Shown: positions 31,000-41,722, counted from the stretch's first letter. The stretch: 45,525 nt of DNA from Selaginella moellendorffii (GCF_000143415.4 NW_003314351.1:603718-649242); one strand, 5' to 3'. Made by a program: numbers and translations. The notes: generated from the letters alone by a model not told the origin.

Positions 31000-33321
31000 C
31001 CTTGCTGCTACAATCCGCTGCACACACAGTGCACATTCGCCAGCAAGTCCGGCCTCGATTGTCATGCCTCCATTCGGCTTCAAATGGTAAGTCTTTTAGG
31101 CCAAGTAGAAAATGGCATGAGGCCACATGCCATTCAGTAGCAACATTGGCATGCACCGATTGGGCTCTCGAGTGCAGTCTGGTTACAGATGGCGTGTAGC
31201 CTCACGCCATCTTAGGATGCAGCCTCAAGACATCTGATGCAGTGGTGAATGGCGTGTGGTCTCACGTTATTTCCAGCTGCTAGCTTTTCATCTGTCAGCT
31301 CTAATTGTTGTGCATTTCTGAATAGGCAAGGAATTGCGTTCTTCTTCCAGCCACTGTCAATGTGGATGCAGAGAAGGGGGAGGAGCTCACAAGTTGGACT
31401 TTCGGGATGGAAGGCGAGGATCTGAGGCTGTACAACACAGATGGTGGGAGAAAAGAATGCATGGGGATCCTCATCCAAGTGACAGACACTCCATGCAGTT
31501 CCATGCAAGAATATGGATTGGCACTTGTGGTAGAGACAGCGTCCGCCTTCAAGATCCACCTTGCACATCCTAGCGGCTTCCCAGAGGGGGGCAGCGGCTA
31601 TGAGGAATTCCTAGAGGGAGCTAGGGAGAGGTTGTCCAGGAGGCCCACAATTTCAAAGACGCTGTGGGTCTATGAAGATCACATGGAATCCACGGACCTC
31701 ACCTATAGCGATGTTCAAAAAGTATATTCCAACATTGAGCCGTTGAGAGTGACTCCAGTTCGCGAAGCGAAGGGGAAGGGGGTCGATCTGGAAACTACCC
31801 CGAAGCAGAAAAGGGTGGTCAAGCTCAAGCCGACGTCCGACTCTCCTGCTCCAAAAAAGAAGCTACTCGGTGATGCCATTGCCTCGGGTACGAACACTAC
31901 ACCCACCAAAAAGAAGAGCCGCAAAGAGCAAAAAGAGCAAGAAGAGGTAGCAAAAATCGTCGCAGATAATAGTACTTGTTACTATTCCAACAAAGTACAT
32001 ACAATCGACATGAGCCACATCGACATCCAAAGCAAATACAACCACAGGCTAGTATCTGATGAGTGGGTGGAGAAACTGAAGCAGAAAATGCTGGCACGTC
32101 TAGTAACACCCGACATCGCAGACGTGATCCCCTACTACCGAACAATGAAGGGCGAGACGAGGTTTCCAGACTTGATCAATAGGAAGGTGTTGGACGATCA
32201 GAACATCCGGTTCTATGCCGTCTCCGGGCAGCATTCTAGCTTGGCGATGCAAGAGATAGTTGTGGATATTATGGTGGGCGAGGAGGTGAAGAAAGTCTTC
32301 AAGACAAGAGTTGTCCGCCTGATAAAAGGCAACTCGCCCCTCCGATCTATCATATACATCTCCCACGCGCAGAATGTCAAGCAAGAAATGTGCTACAAAT
32401 CAGGTCTGCACGAGACATTGGCACGAACACGGAAGCTCTGGGTTCAACTGAAGAAGCCACAAAAACCAGGACAAGGACGTGCACTAGCAACTAGCGCCTG
32501 GCAGGTAAGCCTCGTTGCATGTGGCATAGCATGTGGCCTCATGCCATTTCCATTGCAGGAATTCTCGAGTCTTCTCTCGAAAACATTGGGGGTCAATGAC
32601 ACACTCAGCATCCATAACATTCTACTCGCGACAAAAGTTGTTTTTGACAAATGGGTAGATGTGCTGAGGAGGTACCATGATGGGGAGTTGCTAAACTCAA
32701 TGAGTGTGGAGGACGGCCGGAAGCCCAATGATTTGAAGCTCAACATTTTGCGTTTCTCGCGGTCTCTAGACGACGACGACCTTCTGACAGTGGCTAATGC
32801 TCTTCTACGTGGTGAGGTAGTCTTCAACAAGACCAAAATGACTGATGAACCGGACTGCTAGGTCAAGTGAAATCCTCATCATCGATGACTCGCCGATTAA
32901 AACTGCAGTGAACACGCACACATATGCAGTGCACCCCATCTCTTGCAGTATGGAAACTAGGGAGAAGAAACCGTATGTTCTGGGGGACCTTGCAAAACGG
33001 CTTGGAGCGATGGTGATAGAGAACTGGCCAGTCCAGGAGGTGGCTGCAGAAATCAACCAAATGGCAGATGGAACGGTATATCAGAAGCCATTTGATCGGA
33101 CAGACACCAGTCATCATTTATGGCATGTATATTGTCTAGCCAAGCACTATCCGCATCTCCATAATCTGCTCAACCAGATGGGTTCTTCGACCACTGAACA
33201 TGAGCGTGGACGTATTAGAGAAGAGATGGCATTACTATTGGGTTTAAATCCTGATAGTGTGGAGAGTGATGAAATTCCAAGATTATTGTATAGGCATTGG
33301 AGGCAAAAAATAATAGTCTGA
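31000..33321 (+). CDS. Spliced gene with possible ParB/sulfiredoxin-like domain
   Basis: Proposed exons are (start uncertain)-31086, 31351-32504, 32559-32811 and 32930-33321; all junctions obey GT-AG and preserve frame. The first exon reads HIRQQVRPRLSCLHSASN and no ATG is certain. Counting from 31362, an N-terminal part is followed by a lysine-rich linker (about 135-195), then a region (about 205-345) with VSDEWVEKLKQKM, RFYAVSGQHSSLAMQEIV (GQHSSLA at 289-295) and ISHAQN. The spacing of a helix, a strand and a GQHxxxA motif resembles ParB N-terminal/Srx-like domains, where the motif is G-(E/Q)-(R/H)-R-xx-A; the similarity is weak and made by eye. No helix-turn-helix was recognised. The C-terminal exon is helical and charged. 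The gene is divergent from the transposase-like gene and would be its accessory partner. The predicted protein is open throughout, unlike its neighbour. Confidence 0.6.
31112..31133. repeat. 22-bp GGCC palindrome, copy 7 (intron 1, ParB-like gene)
   Basis: ATGGCATGAGGCC plus ACATGCCAT, followed four bases later by CAG. Confidence 0.9.
31189..31210. repeat. 22-bp GGCC-type palindrome, copy 8 (intron 1)
   Basis: ATGGCGTGTAGCC plus TCACGCCAT. The arms carry matching changes (GCGTG with CACGC), so pairing is kept. Confidence 0.85.
31249..31270. repeat. 22-bp GGCC-type palindrome, copy 9 (intron 1)
   Basis: ATGGCGTGTGGTC plus TCACGTTAT, slightly decayed, six bases before a CAG. Confidence 0.75.
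32505..32558 (+). other. 54-nt intron 2 of the ParB-like gene, mostly a palindrome
   Basis: CAG|GTAAGC and CCATTGCAG|GAA are near-consensus splice sites. The intron is phase 0, has no stop and is 18 codons long, so it could also be retained in frame. The 22-bp palindrome occupies 32526-32547, ending 11 bases before the acceptor. Confidence 0.65.
32526..32547. repeat. 22-bp GGCC palindrome, copy 10 (54-nt intron 2)
   Basis: ATAGCATGTGGCC plus TCATGCCAT fills most of the short intron. Confidence 0.9.
32812..32929 (+). other. Intron 3 of the ParB-like gene
   Basis: The donor G|GTGAGG and acceptor CATATGCAG|TG bring two overlapping frames (the first closing at 32861, the second closing at 33321) into one. 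An acceptor at 32908 would also keep frame. This removes the need to assume a frameshift. Confidence 0.5.
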
Positions 33322-33411
33322 GATGGCATGTATTTATTTAAACCAAAGAAATTAGACGACGATGACAAGGAGAAGAGAGAGGTGAAGCAGTGGCAGGGGG
33401 AGGAGAAGTGA
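33319..33411 (+). other. Stop codon of the ParB-like gene and open tail
   Basis: After TGA at 33319-33321 the same frame stays open for 29 codons, coding for a charged tail (KKLDDDDKEKREVKQW), and ends in TGA at 33409-33411. It is either 3' untranslated sequence or a former C-terminus. AATAAA follows at 33436-33441 as a candidate polyadenylation signal. Confidence 0.4.
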
Positions 33412-33533
33412 TTGAGTAGACATTTCCTTGTTTAAAATAAAATGGCATGTGCCTCAATGCAGTTGAATTTTGTTATATTTATATACTATATAAAGGTTTG
33501 GAAACCTTATTTTACAAGTGGGATAATGACAAT

Positions 33534-33557
33534 TCCCACTTTAACGAAATAGAGCTT
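33534..33557. repeat. Right terminal inverted repeat of the DNA transposon
   Basis: It is the 24-bp inverse of 24705-24728. Just inside, AAGTGGGATAATGACAATTC and the repeat's own TCCCACTT can form a small hairpin. Confidence 0.95.
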
Positions 33558-34241
33558 TCTTCATTTTCATAGTTTAGGACTTTGGGATGACATCTCGAAA
33601 CACTACAGCCCAACGTGAGCCTCATGGGTACTCCTCCCACTTTGCACCTCTAGGTGGTCTACCCAATTTGCTAGAGTGAGGCTCCAATAAGCCATACTAG
33701 GTATCCAAGTAAGTAATGCCACTCACACTTTGATTGGGAGTATCAACCGTTCAATCTCCCAAAGGGTTAGAGATGACTCTTAAACACTTTACCAAGCTAC
33801 CCCACTCATCCATCCGTGTTCACTCTAGCCTTGGATTCCTTAGTGGTTATATTATCACTCACTACATGGGTGTAGCCTTCCTGGGTGATATGGTTCCAAT
33901 CCTGGACTCCATCTTGGATCCATCTCGAACTCCTTTTCGGACTCCATCTTAAATTAGTCTCAGACTCCATCTTGGACTCCTTCTTGGACTTAGTCCTAAC
34001 ACTTCCACGTGTTATAACACCTGCCATATGTTAGTTCTTCTTGTGTGCCTTTCTAAAGACTCATTCATCAATCACTTTGTACTCGATCCTTCAACACTTT
34101 GTTTGGAGTTTCACTCCTACTCTCAACTTTTTGAGTCGGAACTTTTGGTCCAAACATATTACCCTCATTAGACATGTTTTGACCACTATCATATGGCACA
34201 CTTTCAACTCCACTTTGGGGCTTAGAAATTTGTGTCTCACA
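33558..34241 (-). repeat. LTR of element II-d, right part
   Basis: It resumes LTR II after the transposon and ends TTTGTGTCTCACA at 34241. Its minisatellite is nearly gone (about 33895-33990). With 24433-24704 it makes up a 3' LTR read on the minus strand. Confidence 0.85.
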
Positions 34242-35791
34242 ACTACACCACCGGTAGACAAAGTTTGATGTCCTCATCAAATGATAAACTATTTTATAAA
34301 GAAACCCTATTATGAATGACCATTTTCATCCTTATCACCAAGCCAATATTTGTCACTAGTTCAACACCAAAGGTTTATCATGCCTTACCCATCCTCTAAA
34401 GAGTATAGTCTTTCTAGTTTAAAGTCTCATTATATCACATGTGGTGGTTCTCTCCTTTTGTTTATTTAATCCTCGCGAAACCCATTAAAGACACGTTCTC
34501 TATGTCAATCTTACTACCCTTTTTGGAGTAGTCCTGGCCTCTACCAACATAATTATTGCACTTTAGAACTTTAATATTGACATCTCGAGTCAATTTTGAC
34601 ACCTTGCATTGCACAGGTTGTGCAAACTCCACGTTCCTATGGTAGAAAGTTCTTTACTTGAGGGCACCATCATCCTCTTTATTATTTTATGCCACTATGA
34701 GCACTAAGTTACACTTATCTATAATTCTTGCTAAAACTGTTTATGGCCTTATTACTTTGCTATTCCATTTCTTGAAGCTTTCACTTTTGCTAATTTGAAG
34801 TATTTGGAAATCCCATTTTTGAAAATATATTTTCTTTTCTACAATCCATGTGTTTCTACAATCCATATTTTCCCCTATGTGTCCTTTTCATTTGATGACC
34901 TTGACTAAGATTCGCCATTACCAATAGTTTAAATCAACACTTTAAACTAGGAATCTTATTCCTTGACCTAGCAAAGAGCTTCTCTTTGTTTAGCTATAAG
35001 ATCACTTAGTGATCTCACCTTGACATCTTAATGGGTCTACCAATAGATACTATGCCTGCCAGATCTTTAGGTTGTTGACCATGACTACAAGAGCATTTTT
35101 CATACTTGGTGGTGCGTCCAAAGTAACCCTTTTGGCCAAGGGTGTATAGCAACCAAGATTGGGTGTCCCCATCTCATTCACCACGTCCTCAATGCCCCTA
35201 ACACCAGAGTGTTTAAGTTAGATATGCCAAACTTTCACACTAAGCACTCTAACCATGCATCACAACTCTGTAGCATCCCTTGCTTAGTGTGTGTATCTAA
35301 GTTAGACTTTTTATTGAGAGTCCATGACCACTTGAAAAATGAATGTCCTCATATTTTAAACTATCACGACGCTCTAGTGAGTTGGGATCAAACCCAAGCA
35401 CTATAGGGTTTGGACTCAAACCCACCCTTTGTGTGGAAATATAGATAGCATCACTTAGGATGCCTAGCGTGATTCCTCATACTAGTGTACCAACTTATAT
35501 CCAAAGCATGCTACAGATCACAATTTAGGAATCTAGTTCTTCCAAACTTCCAAATCCTCTCACTTAACAAACTAGTTGACCAACTTGTGATCACATAGAC
35601 TTCTACATACTTGGCCCTATGGCCACCCCTCTTGAAGGCAACACCTTCAACTAGGGTCTTTGTTCCTCCAACTTGCTAATCTCACTTAGCAAGTCATCTA
35701 ACCAGTGTAATATGGTTCTATGCATAAGCTTGAAAATCCTCAAATATCAACTTTTGTTCAAATCCATTTCTTTGAACATAAGGGAACTATT
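34242..35791 (-). mobile_element. Interior of element II-d, first segment
   Basis: It corresponds to 6561-8010 of II-a in the same orientation, clearly diverged. No coding frame is seen. It is interrupted at 35791 by a solo LTR. Confidence 0.75.
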
Positions 35792-36248
35792 TGTAAGCGA
35801 CTAATTTTTCTATTCTACTTTAGTCACTTAACCACACCTCTGACCACTTGGAGGAGTCTAAACCCTAAATTGGCTCTACTGGGGTCCAACCCCACACTCT
35901 CCCTATTATAATTTTGGAACCCCCTCCATCTCGGGTCCATCTCAGACTCTATCTCGGGTCCATCTCAGACTCCATCTCGGACTCCATCTCGGGTCCATCT
36001 CAGACTCCTTCTCAGACACTTCCACATGTCATATATTGATCCTCTTGTGTCCCTTTTCTAAAGACTAACTTATTGTTCATTTCGTGTTTATTCCTCGAGC
36101 ACTTTGCTAGGAGTTCCACTCCCGCTCTCAACTTTTCAAGTTGAAGCTTTTAGTCCAAACATGTTACACTCGTTTGGCTTTCACTTTGGCTATTACCATG
36201 TGACACCTTTTTGGCTCCACTTTGGGGCTTAGGGATTTGTGTCTCACA
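35792..36248 (-). repeat. Shrunken solo LTR of element II
   Basis: It starts TGTAAGCGAC and ends TGTGTCTCACA but is only 457 bp; most of the LTR between about 10300 and 11100 is deleted and the minisatellite is reduced to about 90 bp. The flanks CTATT and CTACT differ by one transition, and II-a has the matching empty site (AATTACTTCCC near 8011). Confidence 0.85.
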
Positions 36249-37104
36249 CTACTTCCCCTAACCTGCCTTAAGGCAAGATTTAAGAACATGCTTCTGCTGT
36301 GCTACTCTAATTTTGCACATTTTTATGAACCACTTACACTTGTCTTTCTAGGTACCAACTTATCTAAAATTATTTTTGATAATATTGAGTAGACCTTATC
36401 CCTTAGCTTGTCAAAGCCTCTTTTTTCACAAGTTTATTATTTGTCCTCTATTCTAACATGGATAATTTCACACTTTAGACCCTCCATGGCACTATGATTA
36501 TAAGTAGCAACACCTTTAAGTGCCCATTTGATTTTCCACTCTTAACTTGCATAACCACTTTTAGTTATGAGTTTTAATTCTTATGGTTCGGTTCTATCCT
36601 TTTATTACTTGATATTGGGTCTATACTTTCCCTTTGGTTATTCTTTTCTATGCTAATAGAGTAGCTTTGCATTTCTACCATACCTTAGCAAGTATTTTTA
36701 GGAATGAATTTACTCAATAACCTAGGGAGTGGTTCCTCAATCTAGAAATATTTACCTTGTAATCCCACATACCAAGATTAACATTTGCTACTCATGAGCC
36801 TTTATATACTCATTTTTAGTCGTGCCAAAATCTTTTTGGCTTTATCCACTCTGGATAGTCAGACTTACCCTATCTTTAGCCTTCTATCCATTATTCTCTA
36901 GAAATTTAGTCTTATAATGTTCATACACAACTCTTTGCTACTAGACTTGAATACAACTTCTTGTATTTACATCCTTTTCACAAACCATCTTTGCAAGTGT
37001 TACTCTGACATTTGATTATCCTTTATTTCACATGGGCTACTTTTGCCCATTAGAACTATCCTTCCATATGATAAGAATATCAACTCATCCTTTAAGCACA
37101 CCTC
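36249..37104 (-). mobile_element. Interior of element II-d, second segment
   Basis: It continues the II-d interior (II-a 8013 to about 9700) with an internal deletion near 36895. It is AT-rich and non-coding. Confidence 0.7.
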
Positions 37105-38416
37105 TGTAAGCGATTAGTTTTTCCATTCTACTTTAGTCACTTAACCACACCTCTAACCACTTAAAGGAGTCTCACTCACCATCTCCATAAGTCCTATTCT
37201 AGACTTAGGGACTTGCTAGCCTTGAGAATGGCACCTATGCCACTTAACCTTTGCACCTTGTCCAAGTGCTCCACGTGTCCAATCCCTTAATTGACACCCA
37301 AAGGTACTACCGACATATCAGCCCATTATACTAAGGCCAATGCTAAAACCATGCCCATTCACCTTTATCACTCCAGTGGTCTAACACTACTTGCATCATG
37401 GTCCTGTCTCTCAAAAACTAGGCCATCTGACCAGGGGTGGTCATCCCAAATCCACTCCTTAGCATCCTTAGAATGCCTACAGACATAAGGAATAGCCTTC
37501 CTCAATATCCCTTTTTCAGTACCCATTAAGTCCCTTTCCGTCCACGGCCGTGTTTACCAGCACTACCACTGAGTCTGGGCTCGAATGCTTGGCCGCTATA
37601 TCCCACTGACCTTTGGGACTTCCTTGCCACATGACCACATCCTTGATCACCACACAAGAAGACTGCTCCTCTTCCTTTCCTTAGTTTGGGATTCTGGGAC
37701 AACATTTCAAAACACTGCAACCCTACACAAGCCTCGTGGGTACTTTCCCCACCTTCCACCTTTGGGTGCCTTAGCCATGGGGCTAGACCAAGGTTTTGAT
37801 GAGCCATGCCAAGTATCCAAGTAGGTAGTGCCACCTACATCTAAATTGGGAGCATTGACCATTCGATCTCTTGGAAGAGCTAAAATCAGCTCTTGAACAC
37901 TTCACCAAGCTATCCCACTTGTTTATCCATATTCACTCTAGTCTTAGATCTTGAACTTGGACTCAGTCTCAGTTTCGGTCTCAATCTCCATCTTGGGTCC
38001 ATCTCGGACTCTATTTTGGACTTCATCTCAAGTTCATCTTAGAGTCCATCTAGGGTCCATCTTGGACTCCATCTCGGGTTCATCTCGGCCTCCATCTTGG
38101 GTCCATCTCGGACTCCATCTTAGGCTTTATCTCGGGTCCATCTCAAACTCCATCTTGGACTCCATTTCAAGCTCCATCTCGGACTCTTCCACATGTCGTG
38201 TGTTGGTTTTCTTGTGTCCCCTTTTCTAGAGACTCACTTGTTGCTCACTTCATCCTCGGTCCTCAAGGACTTCGTTGGGAGTTCCACTCCCACTCTTGAC
38301 TTTTTGAGTTAGAGCTTTTAATCCAAACGTGTTACACTCATTTGGCTTCTGCCTTGGCCACTACCACATGGCACCCTTTCAGTTCCACTTTGGGGTTTAG
38401 GGATTTCTGTCTCACA
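37105..38416 (-). repeat. Solo LTR of element II with ACCTY target duplication
   Basis: This 1,312-bp LTR runs from TGTAAGCGAT to CTGTCTCACA, flanked by ACCTC (37100-37104) and ACCTT (38417-38421), a one-transition mismatch. The II-a interior near 9697-9706 provides the uninterrupted sequence. Confidence 0.85.
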
Positions 38417-38679
38417 ACCTTTCAACTCCTTGGGTTATTCTAGCCTTTATTGAAGGTAGCCCTAGCTACCATTTCAAGGACATATATATAACCTCCCATG
38501 GTCATTAACTCTAGTTTCAAATTTGTGAACACTATCTTCAACTATATAAGGATAGTCTTTTAACTTCTTTATTATCTAAAAGTCTCTATCATTCGCATAA
38601 TTCAAACTATAGTTATTTACCACAACCACATTAGTTAATTTGCTAAATCAAGCACTTATATAAATCACATCCTCAACTC
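38417..38679 (-). mobile_element. Interior of element II-d, third segment
   Basis: It matches II-a about 9705-9970 and is cut at 38679 by the start of another small LTR. Confidence 0.65.
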
Positions 38680-38874
38680 TGTTAGGGTGTGGCCATTGAG
38701 AGAGTGAGAGAGAGAGGGAATATTTTAATCCTCTGAATATTTCCCATCTTCCTTGTATAAAACCCTTGCCCCACAAGGGTAGGGGGGGGCGGGGGGGGGC
38801 ATTTTGTGGAGAGCATTGAAGCATTTTTCATGTTTGAGCAAGCATTGGGGGAGGCACCCCTCCTTCCCCCAACA
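38680..38874 (+). repeat. Small LTR of a third element (TRIM-like)
   Basis: This 195-bp sequence begins TGTTAGGG and ends CCCCAACA, which are inverted repeats at seven of eight bases. It contains TATAAAAC (38756-38763) and a G-rich run. Two bases later TGGTGAACCCGGCATGATGC (38877-38896) stands where a primer-binding site would be, though I cannot name the tRNA. Only about 130 bp follow before LINE sequence, and no second LTR is visible, so it may be a truncated short element. Confidence 0.55.
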
Positions 38875-39024
38875 AATGGTGAACCCGGCATGATGCGCAG
38901 TAATTTTGGAGGCGTAATTTCTCTCTTTTTCTTATGGCCACAGACTTTAGGAAGGAATTTCTTGTTTGTCTGGTGGTGGTTTTGTTTGATCTTGGGCAAC
39001 CCTAGTTGATCCTTACCAATTTGT

Positions 39025-41175
39025 TCAATTGATGGCCGCTCCTGCTGCTTTGTTAAAAGTCTCTAGCCTGGCTCTTGCAGCATCCAGGTTTGCCTTGGTT
39101 CCTAGTAGAAAAAGTGCCATGTCATCAGCAAAAGTGTCATCCAACAAGTCCCTTCCAACTGCTTGTGTTCTCAAGAGTTGTTGCCTTTCTTTGGGTAGCT
39201 CCATGCCCTTGATTTCTTCCCCTTCAGCCAAGAATGCTCCCAGTGCCTCCACAACTATGAGGAAGAGGTAGGGAGCCAATGACAGCCTACTACACCAACT
39301 TCCCTAGTCAAAAACTTGGGCCCATTTTGCCATTAATAACCACCCTGCTTGAGGCACCTTGGTACAGGAGGGAGATGTGTACTACCATACACACTAGGAT
39401 TCCTATCTACCTCATACAATCCTCTAGAAACTCCTAATCCACTCGATCATATGCCTTCTCGAAGTCTAACAGCCATGCCAAAATGTTTTGTTTTGAGATC
39501 TTTGCCCACCTTTAGGCTAGAAGATAGGTCCAAATGTTCTCTAAGATTTACCTCCCTAGAACGAAACCTATCTATTCTTCCTGGATAATGATGAGCATTA
39601 CTGGTTGCAATTTGAGTGCCATTGCCTTGGCATAGACTTTGTATGCTGTTGTGAGCATCATTATTGGTCTCTAGTTTTGCAGCTCTTGGAGATCCCCTCT
39701 CTTCAAGAGCAACGCAATCTGGCCTTCCAATATCTCCTCTGGAAGATGTCCTTTTCGTTGTGCTTTCTTCCATTTTGTCATCACTCAGTCTGTCCAAGGC
39801 CTTATGGAGGTCCTCCCTCATGAGGTCTATCAAAAGTGACTCGTTCCATTTCTATGGGACTTTGTGTGTCAGTGTTTCTAGCACCACCTTTGCTGCCCAT
39901 TCTCTGATTGAGACATTGGTTGCGCCGTGTACAACTATTGGTAGATTGCTTGAGCCAGCTCCTACATGCTATGCTAATCTTCTACTATCTTTCCATCCTT
40001 TGCTTTAAGACCAAGAATTGGTGGCAAGTTTGTGACTGGGTGAATGCCTTTGTAGAAGGCCTTGTTCAGCAAACATTCATTTACTGCCCATGAGTCCTCC
40101 TGTGTGCGAACTCCAGAACTCCACACTGCAAATTCTTTCTCTTGAAGCTCTGTTTCCCTCTAATCCAGAGCAGCCTACCACTTTTTGGAATCCTTGGCCA
40201 CCAGCACCATCCTCTGTGCTGCCGCCACCTCCTTCCTTGCTGTTCTCAAGCCCTTCATCACTTTTCCCTTTATCACCCGCTGTCTCTCCCACAATTTTTC
40301 TGAGCAGGCCTATAGGATGGTAATAAGCTCCAACTCCCTACCATCCAAGACATGGCTAATTAGTGCTACTGCTTTTGCATTGGCCAACATGTGCAGTGAG
40401 ATGGCCCGCTACACTATATGGCCCTTGTTCTTCTGTAACTTGATTGTGCATCAAATTGGGTCATGGTCCGAGAATGAGGGAAAGCACAGACATGTCTTTA
40501 GACTCCCACCATCCTGTCTCACCCTTGGGGATGCGTATATCCTGTCTAGTCATGCTTGACAACTTGTTGATTCACGGCACGTAAAAGGGTGTGCATTGGG
40601 GGCAAATCCTTCCTCATACTAAAGATCCACAAGCTCTAACTATTCTGCTAGAGTGAGCCATTATAGTTGTTCCTGGCCCTAAATGGTCTCTCACGTCTAT
40701 CCTCTGCATTTTCCACCATATTGAAATCCCCTAGGCTCAACCAGTGCTCTACTGGCCTCTTACTTTCAATCAAAGTTCCTCCCAAAAGAGGGCCTGTGCT
40801 TGCCTGTTGTTTGGGGCATAGATGTTGATAATCCCTACTTGCCCATAGTGCAGGTTAAGAACTAAGAGCTGCACTCTTCCCACCACCAACACTTCATGCT
40901 CCTTTATCTACACTAACCACTTAATGGAGACAACAACAGCTGTACCACCCCCTATTCTGGAATGTGTTGTTGCCACTGCATTCCACTAAATTTTCCCTCT
41001 CATGCCTAGGTTGTAGTCTGGCTTAGCTTCCATCTTATACTCCTGAAGGCATAGAAATTTGATCCCACCTTCTAATCCCAACTCCCTTACGTGTGACTTG
41101 AGTTAGAATTTCTTGTGGAGCCTACTGTCTGTGGAATTGAGGCCCTGGCAGTTCCACATAAAAAAGGTAAGGTTG
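39025..41175 (-). pseudogene. L1-type LINE ORF2 remnant (endonuclease and reverse transcriptase)
   Basis: On the minus strand, fragments in shifting frames give WNCQGLNS and FLCLQEYKM (about 41160-41030), GGGTAVVVSIKWLV, INIYAPNNRQA (about 40830) and LSLGDFNMVENAEDRR (about 40730), the hallmarks of an apurinic-type endonuclease. Reverse transcriptase remnants follow, ending with an intact stretch (39279-39025) containing APYLFLIVVEAL and the catalytic FADDMALFL. The domain stops at 39025, about 350 bp before the small LTR start, so the rest of the reverse transcriptase is missing. Many stops and frame changes show an old, inactive copy. Confidence 0.85.
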
Positions 41176-41278
41176 TCATGGACACAACATACTTCCAGGA
41201 GAACCTGTTGGTACTTGGCTGCACCATCCAATTTGTGGATATAGTCCACACTATTGTAGGCTTCCCTCTATGCTTGGC

Positions 41279-41722
41279 CTAGGAGAAGCGCCGCACCATG
41301 TAGTTTGTGAAGCCCGTCCATTCGGCTATCCCTCGTTCCATCCAAGTCTGGTAGTCCCCGAGAGCTACTATTTCTGGGAATGCAGTATTCCCTTGCTGAA
41401 CCAGCCAATCTCCCGCCTCTGTCGTCATTAATTCCCTCTTCAGGGGAATCCATCTAATTGACAAGTTCATTGTTTTGAAACTATTGCTTGGAAGCCGTCC
41501 TCGCTGGTTTCTACTGGAGTCCACAAATAGCCTACACTTGGAACCTAGTCCTGCTGCAAGGGGGGCCCATTGGGACCTCGAGTGGGTTCTTGTTGCGACA
41601 ACACCCTTCTCTTCTTCCATTGGGAGTTCAAAAGGTCGGTCTGGAATGTGTTTCCCCATCTTTGCTATGCACATCGTCTCTTGATGGCCCAGTTTCTGGT
41701 AGAAACTACATCTTCTTCCCAT
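41279..41722 (-). pseudogene. LINE ORF1, C-terminal zinc-knuckle part
   Basis: An open 147-codon stretch has RRCSFYQKLGHQETMC near its N-terminus. The spacing is that of a CCHC zinc knuckle (C-x2-C-x4-H-x4-C) but the second cysteine is tyrosine. In plant L1-type elements this knuckle follows the DUF4283 domain, which is indeed upstream. It lies just before the endonuclease, as expected for the ORF1/ORF2 order. Confidence 0.75.

Larger units (their letters stand above)
31087..31350 (+). other. Intron 1 of the ParB-like gene, with three palindromes
   Basis: The donor is AAATG|GTAAGT and the acceptor CTTCTTCCAG|CC. Splicing joins the frame reading SASN to ATVNVDAEKG. Three 22-bp palindromes lie inside, each followed within 4-6 bases by an AG. 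Confidence 0.55.
24705..33557. mobile_element. 8.85-kb two-gene DNA transposon with 24-bp terminal inverted repeats
   Basis: The ends are perfect inverted repeats starting AAGCTCTATTTCGTTAAA. They are flanked by TCTT on both sides (24701-24704 and 33558-33561). Removing the element and one TCTT rejoins the LTR II sequence as seen in intact copies (ACTGCTCCTCTTC at about 10755 and 37670), so insertion and boundaries are well supported. Inside are a minus-strand transposase-like gene and a divergent plus-strand gene with a possible ParB-like fold. Between them lie direct repeats, TTTAGGG runs and two CpG-rich putative promoters, and the element holds ten 22-bp palindromes. Four-base duplications, large size and the second gene do not point me to a named superfamily with confidence. 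It inserted after II-d, so it is among the younger events here. Confidence 0.9.

Noticed and set aside
32840-32865. Frameshift breaking the ParB-like gene
   Set aside because: An intron from 32812 to 32929 (or 32908) with GT-AG ends joins the two frames, so no frameshift need be assumed.
33316-33348. 33-nt intron removing the stop of the ParB-like gene
   Set aside because: It would keep frame, but it is too short and its splice sites are poor.
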